From positions 62,001 to 126,000 of the forward strand of contig JACKDL010000001.1 in NCBI GenBank assembly GCA_020633555.1: a stretch of 64,000 nucleotides of DNA, read 5' to 3'. Positions 1 through 8,812 of this stretch are shown in pieces (the first letter of the stretch is position 1; each line of letters opens with the position of its first letter). Made by a program: the position numbers and the translations under genes. The notes beneath the pieces are model-generated. The model worked only from the letters and a program-made list of their open reading frames with translations. It had not been told where the DNA came from and ran no database searches. The stretch is from Myxococcales bacterium (lineage in GTDB: Bacteria; Myxococcota_A; Bradymonadia; UBA7976; UBA1532).

Positions 1-1161
1 GGCCCAGCTCAGGGCGTGGGCAAACGCCCGCAGGGCGCTGGGCAGGTCGCCGGCCTCCAGGTGGGCCACCCCGCGGTGCAGCGCGATGACCCCGCGTTCG
101 GTGAAGCCGCTGGCCGGGTCCAGGGCCTGCAGCCGCTCGCCCCGCTCGCCCGCCCACACCGCCTCGCGGGCGGCCACGTCATCGCCGGTGGCGTGGGCCA
201 GCCAGCCCATGAGCTCGGCGCCCTGCCGCTGCGCCAGGAGCTGATCGGCCACCGCCTGGGCCAGCGGCCGCACCCGCGCCTTGTCCTCCACCAGGATCAG
301 CGCCTGGGCGAACAGGTACTGGCGGCGATCGGCCGACAGGGTCAGCCACTCCTCGGCGGTCCAGCCCAGGCTGCGGGCCAGGATGGCCCGGGACTCCGGA
401 TCCAGGTCAGGCTGCCCCGCGTCGGCCTTCAGGGCCTCGAGGGCCTCGCGTCCCAGGCCCCCCTCGCGCCCCTCGCGCAGGGCCTCGCGACGGGCGCGAC
501 GGGCGGCCCGTCGGCGCACGGCGGTCAGCCGCAGGTTCAGGTCGAAGATGCGCGCCTCGACGGCGGCCCGGCCCACCACGCGGCCCCAGTCCACCCGGGC
601 CAGCGCCTCGCGCAGCAGCAGCCGGAGGGCCCGCGCGGCCACGTCGCTGTCGGCCAGCTCGGCCCAGGGCCAGTCCACGCTGCCCACGATGCGGTAGCGC
701 CACAGGCAGAAGCCGCGGCGCAGGCTCAGCGCCTTCAGCTCCTCGGCGTCCAGCACGTCGTGGATGGACACCTCGCGCTGCTGGCGCCCCACCCGGAAGG
801 CCAGGAACGCCGTACCCTCGGTGCCGGGGGGCAGGGGGCGCCGGTTGCGCAGGGCGTAGTTGTGCAGCGCCAGGGGCCACAGGCCCACGCCCGCCCCGTC
901 GAAGGGCAGCCCGTCGGGGCACAGGCCGCGGGCGCCCAGGGCGGCCCAGGCCAGCGAGTGGAAGTCGCCGTCGTGGCCGCTCACCGCGTCGTCGCGGCTG
1001 GCCAGGGCGGTGCGCAGGAACCACAGCTTCAGGGCCTCGGTGGGCCGGCCCTCGCGCAGGGCCAGCCGGGCGTTGTAGTACACCTCGGCCTGCAGCGAGG
1101 GCTCGGCTGTGGGGGCTGCGCCCCACAGGGCCACCGCCAGCAGCGCCAGCGCCGCGCCCAT
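1..1161 (-). CDS. Secreted protein of unknown function, partial at window edge
   Basis: This frame is open from the ATG at 1161 to the window edge, so only the first 387 codons are seen and the C-terminus is missing. The N-terminus (MGAALALLAVALWGAAPTAE) is a signal peptide with a likely AxA cleavage site, so the protein is exported. The mature part is alpha-helical with TPR-like character ('YYNARLALREGRPTEALKLW' near the start, 'HLEAGDLPSALRAFAHAL' at the visible end) and a strongly basic arginine-rich stretch in the middle. I do not recognise the family. Its ATG shares one base with the stop of the upstream outer-membrane gene (TGATG), which places it as the most distal visible gene of the MotA/MotB operon and suggests translational coupling. 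Confidence 0.75.
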   Translation of the reverse strand, partial: MGAALALLAVALWGAAPTAEPSLQAEVYYNARLALREGRPTEALKLWFLRTALASRDDAVSGHDGDFHSLAWAALGARGLCPDGLPFDGAGVGLWPLALHNYALRNRRPLPPGTEGTAFLAFRVGRQQREVSIHDVLDAEELKALSLRRGFCLWRYRIVGSVDWPWAELADSDVAARALRLLLREALARVDWGRVVGRAAVEARIFDLNLRLTAVRRRAARRARREALREGREGGLGREALEALKADAGQPDLDPESRAILARSLGWTAEEWLTLSADRRQYLFAQALILVEDKARVRPLAQAVADQLLAQRQGAELMGWLAHATGDDVAAREAVWAGERGERLQALDPASGFTERGVIALHRGVAHLEAGDLPSALRAFAHALSWA

Positions 1162-2039
1162 CAGAAGCTCATGCCCACCGCCACATCGAGCTCCAGGCCC
1201 AGGTAGAGCTTGGTGGCGCTGGTCAGGGGCAGGTGGATGAGCATGCGCGGGCTGATGAACAGCCCCGACTGGAAGTACAGGTCCAGCCCCAGCCCGGTGA
1301 GCAGGTGGTAGCGGGCGCGGTCGATGGCCATGCCGGGCAGGCGCTGGTCGTCGATGTTCTGCAGCTCCTGGTCGCTGAACTCGTTGTCCACCAGGGCCCG
1401 CAGCGTCTCCAGGAAGTCCAGCCCGGCGTAGGCGCCCGGGTAGATCAGGTACCGGAAGTCGAACTGGGCGCTCAGCACCAACTGAGTGGCGGGCATGAAG
1501 TCGGGCACCGCGGTGACGATGCCCTCGGCCAGCGGCAGGCTGACGCCCACGTCCAGCTCGAAGCGGTCGGGGCGGCCCGGCTGCCGGTACGGGGTCAGGG
1601 CGATCTTGTCGGCGCTCTCGTCGGCCGACACGAAGACGTAATGCAGCTCGAAGGCCAGCAGGAGGTCCTGGATGGGCACCCGCACGAAGGCGCCCGCCCG
1701 CAAGCTGTTGTAGTTGTTCAGCTCGGCGGGCAGCCCGCCGTTCAGGCCGGCCTGGATCCAGTCCTTGCGCCAGTCGTAGCGCACCCGCTTTGCGGTGCGG
1801 CCCAGGGCCCGCTCGGTCAGAGCGTCGAAGCGGGTCCGCCAGGCCTCCAGCCGGCGGTCGGGGGCGTGCACGGCGTCCACATCGGCGGCGGTGGGGGCCA
1901 GGGGCACCTCGGGCGTCGGCGCGGCCTCGGGCGCATCGGCCGGATCGGCCCCGACCTCAACCGGCGCCACGTCCACCTCGGGCTGGCCGCTGGCCGTCAG
2001 GGGCCACGCCAGCAGCAACGCCAGCAGCCTACGGATCAC
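1161..2039 (-). CDS. Predicted outer-membrane beta-barrel protein
   Basis: 292 aa starting at a GTG; the N-terminus MIRRLLALLLAWPLTASGQP is a signal peptide. After an acidic, Ala/Pro-rich linker (residues about 20-55) the protein shows alternating hydrophobic strands such as 'LLLAFELHYVFVS' and 'FDVRYLIYPGAYAGLDF'-like segments. It ends in 'LELDVAVGMSF', with the terminal aromatic residue typical of BAM-inserted outer-membrane barrels. No enzymatic motif is visible. The first 11 nt overlap the end of the preceding lipoprotein gene and the stop touches the next ATG, so it is co-translated within the motor operon. It may supply the outer-membrane part of that complex; this is inferred from position only. 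Confidence 0.75.
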   Translation of the reverse strand: MIRRLLALLLAWPLTASGQPEVDVAPVEVGADPADAPEAAPTPEVPLAPTAADVDAVHAPDRRLEAWRTRFDALTERALGRTAKRVRYDWRKDWIQAGLNGGLPAELNNYNSLRAGAFVRVPIQDLLLAFELHYVFVSADESADKIALTPYRQPGRPDRFELDVGVSLPLAEGIVTAVPDFMPATQLVLSAQFDFRYLIYPGAYAGLDFLETLRALVDNEFSDQELQNIDDQRLPGMAIDRARYHLLTGLGLDLYFQSGLFISPRMLIHLPLTSATKLYLGLELDVAVGMSF

Positions 2040-4035
2040 GCGGGAACCCCCCGTCCCCGCGCTGGGGGAAGTCGGGCGCGTAGCACCGGGTGAGGTAGGT
2101 GGGGCTGAACCCGTCGTTGATCTGGTACACGCCGCCCGCGTCGAAGGTGGGGTGGCCGCACCAGCGATCGCACTGCAGCAGGGTGCGGGCCAGGGGGAAC
2201 TCGCCCGAGTCCCACAGGGCGCTGCCGTACTCCTGGGTGACGTCCACCCCGATGCCCAGCGGCAGGCTGGCCGAGAAGGCGCTGACCGCCAGGGCGCCGT
2301 ACTGCACGTACTCCATCACCAGCCGGAAGGGGAAGTCCCACACCAGGCCCAGCTCGTAGCGGCGCTCGGCGAACACCAGGTGCCAGGCGGGCAGCAGCGC
2401 CACCGGCAGCATCTGGCCCGTGGCCTCGCTGCGGAACACCACCCCCGGGTACTCGTCGTCCACCTGGCAGTACGAGAAGGTCTGCCCCGGCTCGGTGGCG
2501 ATGGCCTCGTCGTTGAAGAAGGTGGCGGTGCCCAGGGGATCCACCTGCACGTGCTCGGCGTTCGGCGGCAGCTCGGGCGCCTGGTACGTCAGGGTGCGCA
2601 CCTCGCCCGCCTCGGCTTCGGAGTAGGTGTCCAGGAAATCCAGAAAGCGCTGTCGATCCGGCAGGATGGGCAGGGCGCCGATGGTGAAGGGCCCCAGGGT
2701 CAGCTCGAGCTGGAAGTCGGGCAGGGCGCACACCAGGCTCGTCAGCGCCCCCACGCCCAGGTTGGCCACGTCGTCTTCACTCAGGGTCGAGGGGCACCAC
2801 AGGGTCAGCGCGCCCACGTCGGGGTCCTGGATCTGCCAGGCGTAGCTGTCGAGCACGAAGGCCCCCGCCACCCGCGGCGTGTTGCGCTGCCGCTCGGCCA
2901 CCACCACCTCGCCCACGGCGGCCTCGACGGCGGCGCTCAGGGTGCGGTCGTCATGGTGCCAGCCCACCACCAGCACCAGGTCCTCGCCGTCGGCGCGGGC
3001 CACCTCCACGTCCGCGTTGAAGCGCGCCCGCAGGGCCTGCACCAGATCGTCGCCCGCCAGCCCGTCGGTGCAGAACACCGCGGCGTCCTCGAGCTGCAGC
3101 CGCTGGATCTGCATGCGCCGGTGGGCGGCCGAGATGCTGCGCTCGCAGGGGGCCAGCAGGTACTTCAGCGGCTGCGCCTCGCGGATGGGGCTGCGCAGCA
3201 GCGGGAAGGCCGGCCGCACCTGGGGGTTCTTGCGGGCCACCGCGGCGGTGGCGAAGGGCCCGGTGGCGTCGAAGACGGTGGCCCGCGCGCACAGGGCGGC
3301 GTCGGCCAGCGCCGTCTCGGGCACGTCCTCGGGGCTGAAGGCCGCCCGGTCTTCGGTGCTCACGCCCACCCAGCCCAGGTCGGCGGCGTCGGGGCAGTCG
3401 GTGCCGTAGCGGTAGGGGTTGCCCTCGGCATCGGGCGCCTCGGCGCGGGTGGCGACGCGGTCCACCACGAACCGCCGCCGCAGCCCCAGTCGCGTGACCT
3501 CCTCGTTGCGCAGGGTGGGGAACAGGTGACGGCCGCGCCACTGCACCGCCCGGTTGTCCTCGGTGAACACGCCGTACACCAGCAGGCTGCGGTTGGTGTG
3601 GGGCGGCCCGGCGCCCACCACGTTGAGCTGGGTGTCGGGGTCCAGGGTCAGCTCGCCGTCGCGGTGGTAGCGCAGGCGCACGGCCACGTCCCGGGGGGGC
3701 AGAGGCACCGCCAGGCTGGTGCTGCCGCAGCGGGTGTTGGGCCCGCAGTCCACGGGCACGTGGGTGTGCACGGTGGGCAGGCCCGCCACGTCGGTCCAGT
3801 CCACGACGCCGTCGTCGGTGGTGTAGGTGATCTCGATGACCGTGTCGGGGTTCAGGCCCTGCTCGGCGCCCATCTCGTAGAAGATGAACAGGGTCTCTTC
3901 CTCTTGGAACCAGGTGGCGTCGGCCACGGTGAAGGCCGCGTTCACGTCCAGCAGCCCCACCTTGCAGCCCGGGCACAGGGCGGCGCAGGCGATCGCCAGG
4001 ATCGCCGCCGCTCGCACGCCCGGCCGCCCGCCCAT
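2029..4035 (-). CDS. Large lipoprotein of unknown function in the motor operon
   Basis: 668 aa. I start it at the ATG at 4035, which shares one base with the stop of the FliG-like gene (TGATG); the frame is open about 100 codons further upstream, but that part overlaps the upstream gene. The N-terminus has a hydrophobic stretch ending in 'ALCPGC', a lipobox with the lipidated Cys at residue 24. The mature protein has scattered cysteines (for example 'DCGPNTRC', 'QCDRWCGHP') that suggest disulfides, and beta-rich segments. I recognise no catalytic motif and no named family. Its position between a membrane-anchored FliG-like protein and an outer-membrane barrel suggests a structural role in the periplasm or on the outer membrane. 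Confidence 0.75.
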   Translation of the reverse strand: MGGRPGVRAAAILAIACAALCPGCKVGLLDVNAAFTVADATWFQEEETLFIFYEMGAEQGLNPDTVIEITYTTDDGVVDWTDVAGLPTVHTHVPVDCGPNTRCGSTSLAVPLPPRDVAVRLRYHRDGELTLDPDTQLNVVGAGPPHTNRSLLVYGVFTEDNRAVQWRGRHLFPTLRNEEVTRLGLRRRFVVDRVATRAEAPDAEGNPYRYGTDCPDAADLGWVGVSTEDRAAFSPEDVPETALADAALCARATVFDATGPFATAAVARKNPQVRPAFPLLRSPIREAQPLKYLLAPCERSISAAHRRMQIQRLQLEDAAVFCTDGLAGDDLVQALRARFNADVEVARADGEDLVLVVGWHHDDRTLSAAVEAAVGEVVVAERQRNTPRVAGAFVLDSYAWQIQDPDVGALTLWCPSTLSEDDVANLGVGALTSLVCALPDFQLELTLGPFTIGALPILPDRQRFLDFLDTYSEAEAGEVRTLTYQAPELPPNAEHVQVDPLGTATFFNDEAIATEPGQTFSYCQVDDEYPGVVFRSEATGQMLPVALLPAWHLVFAERRYELGLVWDFPFRLVMEYVQYGALAVSAFSASLPLGIGVDVTQEYGSALWDSGEFPLARTLLQCDRWCGHPTFDAGGVYQINDGFSPTYLTRCYAPDFPQRGDGGFPRDP

Positions 4036-5849
4036 CAGGCCAGCAGCGCGTGGAACGGGGTGTCGCTGCGCCCCAGCCGCTTCAGCAGGCTGGCCGACAG
4101 GGCGCCGCGGGCCTCCTGGGCCAGCGCCAGCAGGGCGCCCTCGCTGGGGGGGGCGGCCAGCGAGTCCAGCGCCGCCCGCAAGCTGTTGGGCGCCCGCTGC
4201 TTCAGGGCGGCCGCGGTGGCCTCCGTCTGGGTGCGCAGCCACGCGGCCAGCGGCGCCAGCGGCACCTCCAGCAGCAGGTCGCGCAGGCCCTCTTCGGGCA
4301 GGCGCAGCAGCATCTCGCCGTACAGGGTGTCGCGGGTCCACCCGGGCAGGTGGCCCGCGTGGCGCTGCAGCGCGTGCTGCACCAGAGCCTGCCGGGTCTC
4401 GGGCGACAGCATGGGCAGCATCACCGACAGGGCCCCGGGGGCGTCGAAGGCGGATCCGCGATCGCTCACGGGGCGGTCGGCGGGGGCCTTGGGCACGGGC
4501 TCGCCCGCCTTCAGAGCCCCCAGCACCGCCAGCAGGTAGTCCACCTCGTCGGGGTCCATGCGGTTCGAGCGGAAGAGCTGATCCACCCCCGCCGCCAGCA
4601 CCCGCGGATCGAGCTGGCGCACGGCCTCGCGCTGCATGGCCTCGGGGGCCACCGCGAACAGCAGGGCCCCGTGGCGGGCGGGCAGCCGCTGCACCGCGTC
4701 CACCAGCGCCGCCGGCCCGAAGTCGTCGTGCAGGCTGCGGATGAGCTCGGTGTCGGGGTGGGCCGTGAGCGCCGCCGACAGGGCGTAGCGGTCGAGCTTG
4801 TCGAAGAACTCGCCGTCGCTGGGCAGGGCCGCCGGCTCGGCGTGCTTCAGGTACTCGGCCAGCTCGAATTTGGCCGAGGCGAACTCGCCGCCGATGGGGA
4901 AGGCCTTGGGGAAGGCCTCGGGGAACAGCATCACCGCCTTGGCCAGGGTGCGCCGGTCGCCCTGCCGCAGCAGGTCCACCACCAGCACCCGCAGGGCCTC
5001 GTCGGCCTCGCCGTCCTCGCGGGCCAGCCGGGCGCGCCAGGCCGCGTGCTGGGCGCTCAGGCGCTCGGCCTGCGGGTCCGCCGCGGGGGCCGCCTCGGCC
5101 TCGGCCGTGCCCTCGGGGACCGCCTCACCGCCGCCTTCGCCCGCCAGCATCTGCGCCAGCAGCGCCTGCTCTTCGGGCGAGGCCTTGCCCAGCCGCCGCG
5201 CCGCCCAGATGAGCAGCAGGCCGGCCAGGGTCACCAGCAGCATGCCCAGCATCCACGGGAAGTGGGGCAGCAGGCTCGACCACAGCTCGCGCGAGGCGTC
5301 CCAGGGCCGCTCGGGCGGGGGCGGCGGGGGCGCCACCGCCGCGTCGGCCACTCCGGCGTCGGGCACCGGCTCGGGCTCGGGCTCGGGGGGGGGATCCGCC
5401 AGGTACTCGGGGACGGCCTCCAGCCGCTCGGCCTCGACCTTCACGGCGGTCCACTGCTTCGACAGCTTGCGCTCCAGGCGCTTGGCCAGCTTGCGGGCAT
5501 CGCGCGCGGTGACGGTGGCTTCGTGGGCGAAGCCGCAGCTCACCTGGGTCAGGAAGATCTGCTTGGGTCCGCCCTGAGGCCCGGGCACCCGGCCCAGGCC
5601 GGGCAGCGAGCTGGCCGAGGGCCGGTCCACCACCGTGTGCGACACGTAGGCGCAGCCCTGCGGGTAGCAGCGCTCGCCGTCGCAGTCCTCGGCCAGGGCC
5701 GCGGCGAAGCGGTCCTCGACGAGCTGCACGCCGGCCAGCACCTCGGGGGGAAGCTGGCGGTCGGGCACTGCGGGCGGCGCGTCCTGGGCCAGGGCGAGCC
5801 CGGCCCACCCGGCGCAGGCCAGCATCACGAGCATGGTCACGCGCGTCAT
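4035..5849 (-). CDS. Membrane-anchored protein with FliG-like C-terminal domain
   Basis: 604 aa. Signal peptide at residues 1-22 (ends LALAQ). A periplasmic domain (about 23-150) carries four cysteines (C56, C61, C66, C105), followed by a Pro/Glu-rich stalk and one transmembrane helix at about 196-218 ('MLGMLLVTLAGLLLIWAARR'). The remaining ~380 residues should be cytoplasmic and helical. Residues about 517-596 read like the FliG C-terminal torque domain: the pattern around 'LRDLLLEVPLAPLAAWLR' and 'LRAALDSLA' matches the FliG 'LLREVDTRDLALALK' / 'AAEMLREDLE' spacing. The middle part (about 370-440) has armadillo-like repeats as in FliG-M. It follows MotB directly (TGATG). This suggests a stator partner fixed to the membrane instead of to a rotor ring. 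The fold assignment is by eye and not certain. Confidence 0.72.
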   Translation of the reverse strand: MTRVTMLVMLACAGWAGLALAQDAPPAVPDRQLPPEVLAGVQLVEDRFAAALAEDCDGERCYPQGCAYVSHTVVDRPSASSLPGLGRVPGPQGGPKQIFLTQVSCGFAHEATVTARDARKLAKRLERKLSKQWTAVKVEAERLEAVPEYLADPPPEPEPEPVPDAGVADAAVAPPPPPPERPWDASRELWSSLLPHFPWMLGMLLVTLAGLLLIWAARRLGKASPEEQALLAQMLAGEGGGEAVPEGTAEAEAAPAADPQAERLSAQHAAWRARLAREDGEADEALRVLVVDLLRQGDRRTLAKAVMLFPEAFPKAFPIGGEFASAKFELAEYLKHAEPAALPSDGEFFDKLDRYALSAALTAHPDTELIRSLHDDFGPAALVDAVQRLPARHGALLFAVAPEAMQREAVRQLDPRVLAAGVDQLFRSNRMDPDEVDYLLAVLGALKAGEPVPKAPADRPVSDRGSAFDAPGALSVMLPMLSPETRQALVQHALQRHAGHLPGWTRDTLYGEMLLRLPEEGLRDLLLEVPLAPLAAWLRTQTEATAAALKQRAPNSLRAALDSLAAPPSEGALLALAQEARGALSASLLKRLGRSDTPFHALLA

Positions 5850-6472
5850 CAGTAGACCCTCACCACCACCCGCCGGTGCCGGGCCAGCACCTCGTCCTCG
5901 CTCAGCCCCGCCAGCTCTTTGGCCGGCAGGGGCCGCGTGTCGGCGTAGCCCTCCACGCGCACACGCGCCTGGCCCACGCCCACGCCCTCCAGCCGGATGC
6001 GCACCGCGTTGGCCCGGGCCGTCGACAGCTCCCAGTTCGACGGGTACTTGCCCCCCGTGATGGGCCGGCTGTCGGTGTGGCCCTCCACCGCGAAGTGGTA
6101 CTGCTTCGCGTAGGGCACCAGGATGTTCAGCATGCCCGCCAGCACCTGCTCCGAGGCGGCCAGCACCTCGGCGGCGCCGCTGTCGAACACCAGCCCCGAG
6201 TTGATGGAGAGCTTCAGCCCGTCATCGGTCAGGTCCGTGGTGATCAGGTGCTCCAGCTTCTGGTTCTGGATGGCCAGGTCGATCTCGGCCTTGATGCTCT
6301 TCAGGCTGGTGGGGCTCTGCACCCCCGTCAGCCGCTCGCGCACCTCCTGCATCTTCGCCGTGCTGATCTCGCTGACGCTCAGCAACATCACGAAGAAGAT
6401 CAGCAGGTTGGTGATCAGATCCGCGTAGCTGAGCAGCCAGGTCTCCTCGTCGTGTCCCGTGCGCCGATCCAT
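5849..6472 (-). CDS. MotB-like OmpA-family stator protein
   Basis: 207 aa, ATG start, 11 nt after the MotA-like gene. The short N-terminus leads into a transmembrane helix with the MotB signature 'TWLLSYADLITNLLIFF'; Asp18 is at the position of the proton-carrying Asp of MotB. The OmpA-like peptidoglycan-binding domain fills residues about 88-207, with 'GHTDSRP' (131-137) and 'NWELSTARANAVR' (146-158), and ends in 'RRVVVRV'. It is shorter than flagellar MotB (about 300 aa) because the linker is short. Together with the MotA-like partner it should form an ion-driven inner-membrane channel anchored to the cell wall. Flagellar rod, hook and export genes are absent around it, so I do not call it a flagellar stator. 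Confidence 0.9.
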   Translation of the reverse strand: MDRRTGHDEETWLLSYADLITNLLIFFVMLLSVSEISTAKMQEVRERLTGVQSPTSLKSIKAEIDLAIQNQKLEHLITTDLTDDGLKLSINSGLVFDSGAAEVLAASEQVLAGMLNILVPYAKQYHFAVEGHTDSRPITGGKYPSNWELSTARANAVRIRLEGVGVGQARVRVEGYADTRPLPAKELAGLSEDEVLARHRRVVVRVY

Positions 6473-6483
6473 GGCTGCCCCCT

Positions 6484-7194
6484 TCAGCCCCGGTCGCCCA
6501 CGGTCAGCTCGGTGACCGTCTGGCGGCAGCGGTCCAGCACCCCCAGGCGCTCGTCGAGCTGGGTGCGCAGGAAGTGGCCGATGGGCCCCGCCACCCCGGC
6601 GCCGAAGGCGATGCCGTACAGGGTGGCCACCAGGGCCAGCGAGATGGCCGCCCCCAGGTTCAGGTTCTCATCGCCCATGTTCTGGAAGAGCTGGATCATG
6701 CCGGTGACGGTGCCGACCATGCCGAAGCTGGGCCCCAGGCGGGCCAGCAGCTCCCAGTTGGCGATGGGCGGCTGCCAGAAGCCCAGCGCCGCGTGGCGCA
6801 GCTCCAGGAACACGGTCTGCGTGCGCTCGTGGCTGGCCCGGGCCAGCACCAGCTTCAGCATGCCCCGCAGCTCGGCGTACTGGCTGCGCTCGGCCAGCTC
6901 CACCGCCTGCGCCCGTTTGCCGTCGCGCCACAGCTCGGCGAAGCGCGTGCGCTCGTCCTCCATGCGGCGGGTGTGCTTCGCCAGGCTGCCCACGCCGGGC
7001 AGCAGCTCGCGCAGGCACAGCAGGGTCCACAGGCTGTTGCGGGTGCTCGAGGCGGTGAGGATGGCCCCCGCCGAGCCCCCGATGACCACCACGAAGGCGT
7101 GCAGGTCGAAGGCCGACACGGTGCCGGCCATGTCGCGGGGGGCGAAGCCGAAGCTCACCACCGCCACCAGGACCACCAGGCCGATGAGTTGCAT
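6484..7194 (-). CDS. MotA-like proton-channel protein
   Basis: 236 aa. Start chosen at the ATG at 7194, preceded by a GGAAGCGAGG ribosome binding site; the longer open frame upstream overlaps the lipoprotein gene. Hydrophobic segments lie at about 2-16, 32-49, 155-172 and 181-203. The MotA/ExbB signature is clear: 'LGPSFGMVGTVTGMIQLF' (153-170) and 'GAAISLALVATLYGIAFG' (181-198). A cytoplasmic loop of about 100 residues ('RTRFAELWRDGKRAQAVELA') lies between TM2 and TM3, as in MotA, where charged residues contact FliG. It is shorter than flagellar MotA (about 290 aa). It is followed by MotB and the FliG-like gene. Confidence 0.9.
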   Translation of the reverse strand: MQLIGLVVLVAVVSFGFAPRDMAGTVSAFDLHAFVVVIGGSAGAILTASSTRNSLWTLLCLRELLPGVGSLAKHTRRMEDERTRFAELWRDGKRAQAVELAERSQYAELRGMLKLVLARASHERTQTVFLELRHAALGFWQPPIANWELLARLGPSFGMVGTVTGMIQLFQNMGDENLNLGAAISLALVATLYGIAFGAGVAGPIGHFLRTQLDERLGVLDRCRQTVTELTVGDRG

Positions 7195-7199
7195 GCGTG

Positions 7200-7844
7200 T
7201 TACCTCGCTTCCTTGCGGAGCTTCTCGAGCATCTGCTGCACCTGGGGATCGCTCTCGATCTCCTCGGCGGCCTCGTAGACCTCGACGGCCTTCTCGCGCT
7301 CGCCCAGCAGGTACAGGATCGACCCCTTCGCTCGCAGGAACTCGGGGTGGCTGGGGTAGCGGGCCAGCGCCAGCTCGGCCCACTCCAGGGCGAGCTGCGG
7401 GTTGCCCGCCTCGTTGGCGGCCTGCATCTGGGTGCGGGCCTCGCTCAGGCTCACGTCGGGCACGTCGGGGTTCACCCGCAGGCCCTTGGCCCGGTAGGCG
7501 TCCACCAGGGTCTTGTCGGCCAGGGTGGGCTTGGGCGGCACGATCTTGCTGGCGGGCAGGGTGGCCACGCCCTCGGGGGTCTGGCCGTGCTCGATGACGA
7601 TGCGCTGCCCGCTGGCCAGCACCGGGATCTGCACCTCGGTGAGCACCTCGCCGTCGTTGAAGCGCACGGTCATGGCCGTGCTGGAGCCGAAGCCCAGCGG
7701 GCGCACCAGCGTGCCCTCCTCCTCCTCCAGCGCCGGGTTCTTCTCGGGGGCCGGCTCGATCAGGTAGTGCGTGTAGTTGCGCGCGGAGCACGCGGCCAAC
7801 CACAGGCCCACCAGGGCCGCGCCCCAGCGTCCAGTTCGCGTCAT
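7200..7844 (-). CDS. Lipoprotein with TPR-like C-terminus
   Basis: 214 aa from the ATG at 7844, which overlaps the upstream stop by 4 nt (ATGA). The lipobox 'WLAAC' places the lipidated cysteine at residue 19. A beta-rich region follows ('STAMTVRFNDGEVLTEVQIP', about 54-73), then from about residue 135 helical TPR-like repeats ('AGNPQLALEWAELALARYPS', 'LLGEREKAVEVYEAAEEIES') and a charged C-terminus. No family name is certain. The gene sits between the CxxC barrel protein and MotA, only 5 nt before MotA. An outer-membrane lipoprotein that connects stator and barrel proteins, as FlgP does in polar flagella, is one possibility, but this is analogy and no homology was seen. Confidence 0.78.
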   Translation of the reverse strand: MTRTGRWGAALVGLWLAACSARNYTHYLIEPAPEKNPALEEEEGTLVRPLGFGSSTAMTVRFNDGEVLTEVQIPVLASGQRIVIEHGQTPEGVATLPASKIVPPKPTLADKTLVDAYRAKGLRVNPDVPDVSLSEARTQMQAANEAGNPQLALEWAELALARYPSHPEFLRAKGSILYLLGEREKAVEVYEAAEEIESDPQVQQMLEKLRKEAR

Positions 7845-8812
7845 GGCAGCACCGGGATGAGGCTGGAGTTCAGGAAGCTGATGCCGATGCCCACCTGCCC
7901 GTTGGTGGAGAGCACCAGCACCGCGCCGTAGTTGCCGCTGCCGAAGGGCCAGCGGACCACCCCGGCGGCGGTGACGATGGGGTCGATGAGCTCGATGTCG
8001 GTGTCCGACAGGGCGTTGGCCGCCGCCGTGGGCACGCTGAGGATCACCTGGGCCCCCACGCTGATGTGCTGGAAGCTGAAGATCTTGTGGTAGGCGGCGC
8101 CCAGGCCCACCACCGGGTCGAACAGCGAGAACACCGCCCCTGCCAGGTGGTCGTTGTCGGCGCCGAACTGGTCGCTCCACTCGAAGCTCAGGTGCTGGCC
8201 CGGGTACAGGGCCGCGTCGAAGAAGCTGTGGGTCAGGGCGTCGCCGCGGGTCCGCCGCTCCAGCTCGGCGGCGCGGCGGAAGCTGCGGGCCGTGCCGCGG
8301 TAGCTGCGCAGATCGGGCTCGACGTTCTGCACGAAGCGCACCTGGCCGGTGCGCAGATCCACCAGCCGCACGGCCACGCCGCCCTGGATCTCGTCGAACC
8401 ACACCGCGCTGCGGGCGGGCGCTGCCTCGCCCCGGTAGCGGTCGTCCAGGCGGGCCACCTCGTCCAGGCTGATGGGCCCCGCCTGCTGCACCACCCGCTG
8501 CCCGTCCACGGTGGTGCGCACGGTCATGCAGGCCTCGCAGATCCGCACGCTGCCGGCGCCAAAGGCCCGGGTGAGGGTGGTCAGCGCCCGGGTGGCGAAC
8601 CAGCCCTCCGAGGCCTGGTAGCGGGGCGCGGCGTGCACCAGCACCACGGGCAGCACGGCGGCGGGATCCAGCAGGCCGTCCTCGCTGCGCAGCTCCAGGA
8701 TCTCCTCCAGGCGCTCGAAGGCTTCACGGGTGAGCTCCCGGTCGGCCCGGGCGGGGGGGGCCAGCAGGCACAGGGCCACCGCCACCAGCAGCGCGGGCCC
8801 CCTCAGAAGCAC
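7841..8812 (-). CDS. Periplasmic-domain/beta-barrel protein with CEAC motif (paralogue 1)
   Basis: 323 aa. I start it at the GTG at 8812, which gives a good signal peptide (MLLRGPALLVAVALCLLA...ARA) and a 10-nt overlap with the upstream gene; the frame is open much further upstream, but only as a shadow of that gene. The N-terminal domain (about 25-185) contains a 'VRICEACMTV' motif (C92 and C95) followed by an alpha/beta pattern like CsgG/FlgO-type domains. The C-terminal half (about 200-323) is made of barrel-like strands ('VGLGAAYHKIFSFQHISVG', 'GNYGAVLVLSTNGQVGIGIS'). It resembles the gene directly upstream in layout and in the CxxC region. Likely an outer-membrane component of the motor operon; exact function unknown. 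Confidence 0.75.
   Translation of the reverse strand: MLLRGPALLVAVALCLLAPPARADRELTREAFERLEEILELRSEDGLLDPAAVLPVVLVHAAPRYQASEGWFATRALTTLTRAFGAGSVRICEACMTVRTTVDGQRVVQQAGPISLDEVARLDDRYRGEAAPARSAVWFDEIQGGVAVRLVDLRTGQVRFVQNVEPDLRSYRGTARSFRRAAELERRTRGDALTHSFFDAALYPGQHLSFEWSDQFGADNDHLAGAVFSLFDPVVGLGAAYHKIFSFQHISVGAQVILSVPTAAANALSDTDIELIDPIVTAAGVVRWPFGSGNYGAVLVLSTNGQVGIGISFLNSSLIPVLP

Noticed and set aside
5849..7194. MotA/MotB pair as part of a Zorya anti-phage system
   Set aside because: Zorya needs ZorC and a ZorD helicase or a ZorE nuclease and a long-tailed ZorA. None is present, and the neighbours are envelope proteins.
5849..7194. Ordinary flagellar stator genes
   Set aside because: No flagellar structural, export or regulatory gene is visible in the window, and both proteins are shorter than flagellar MotA/MotB.
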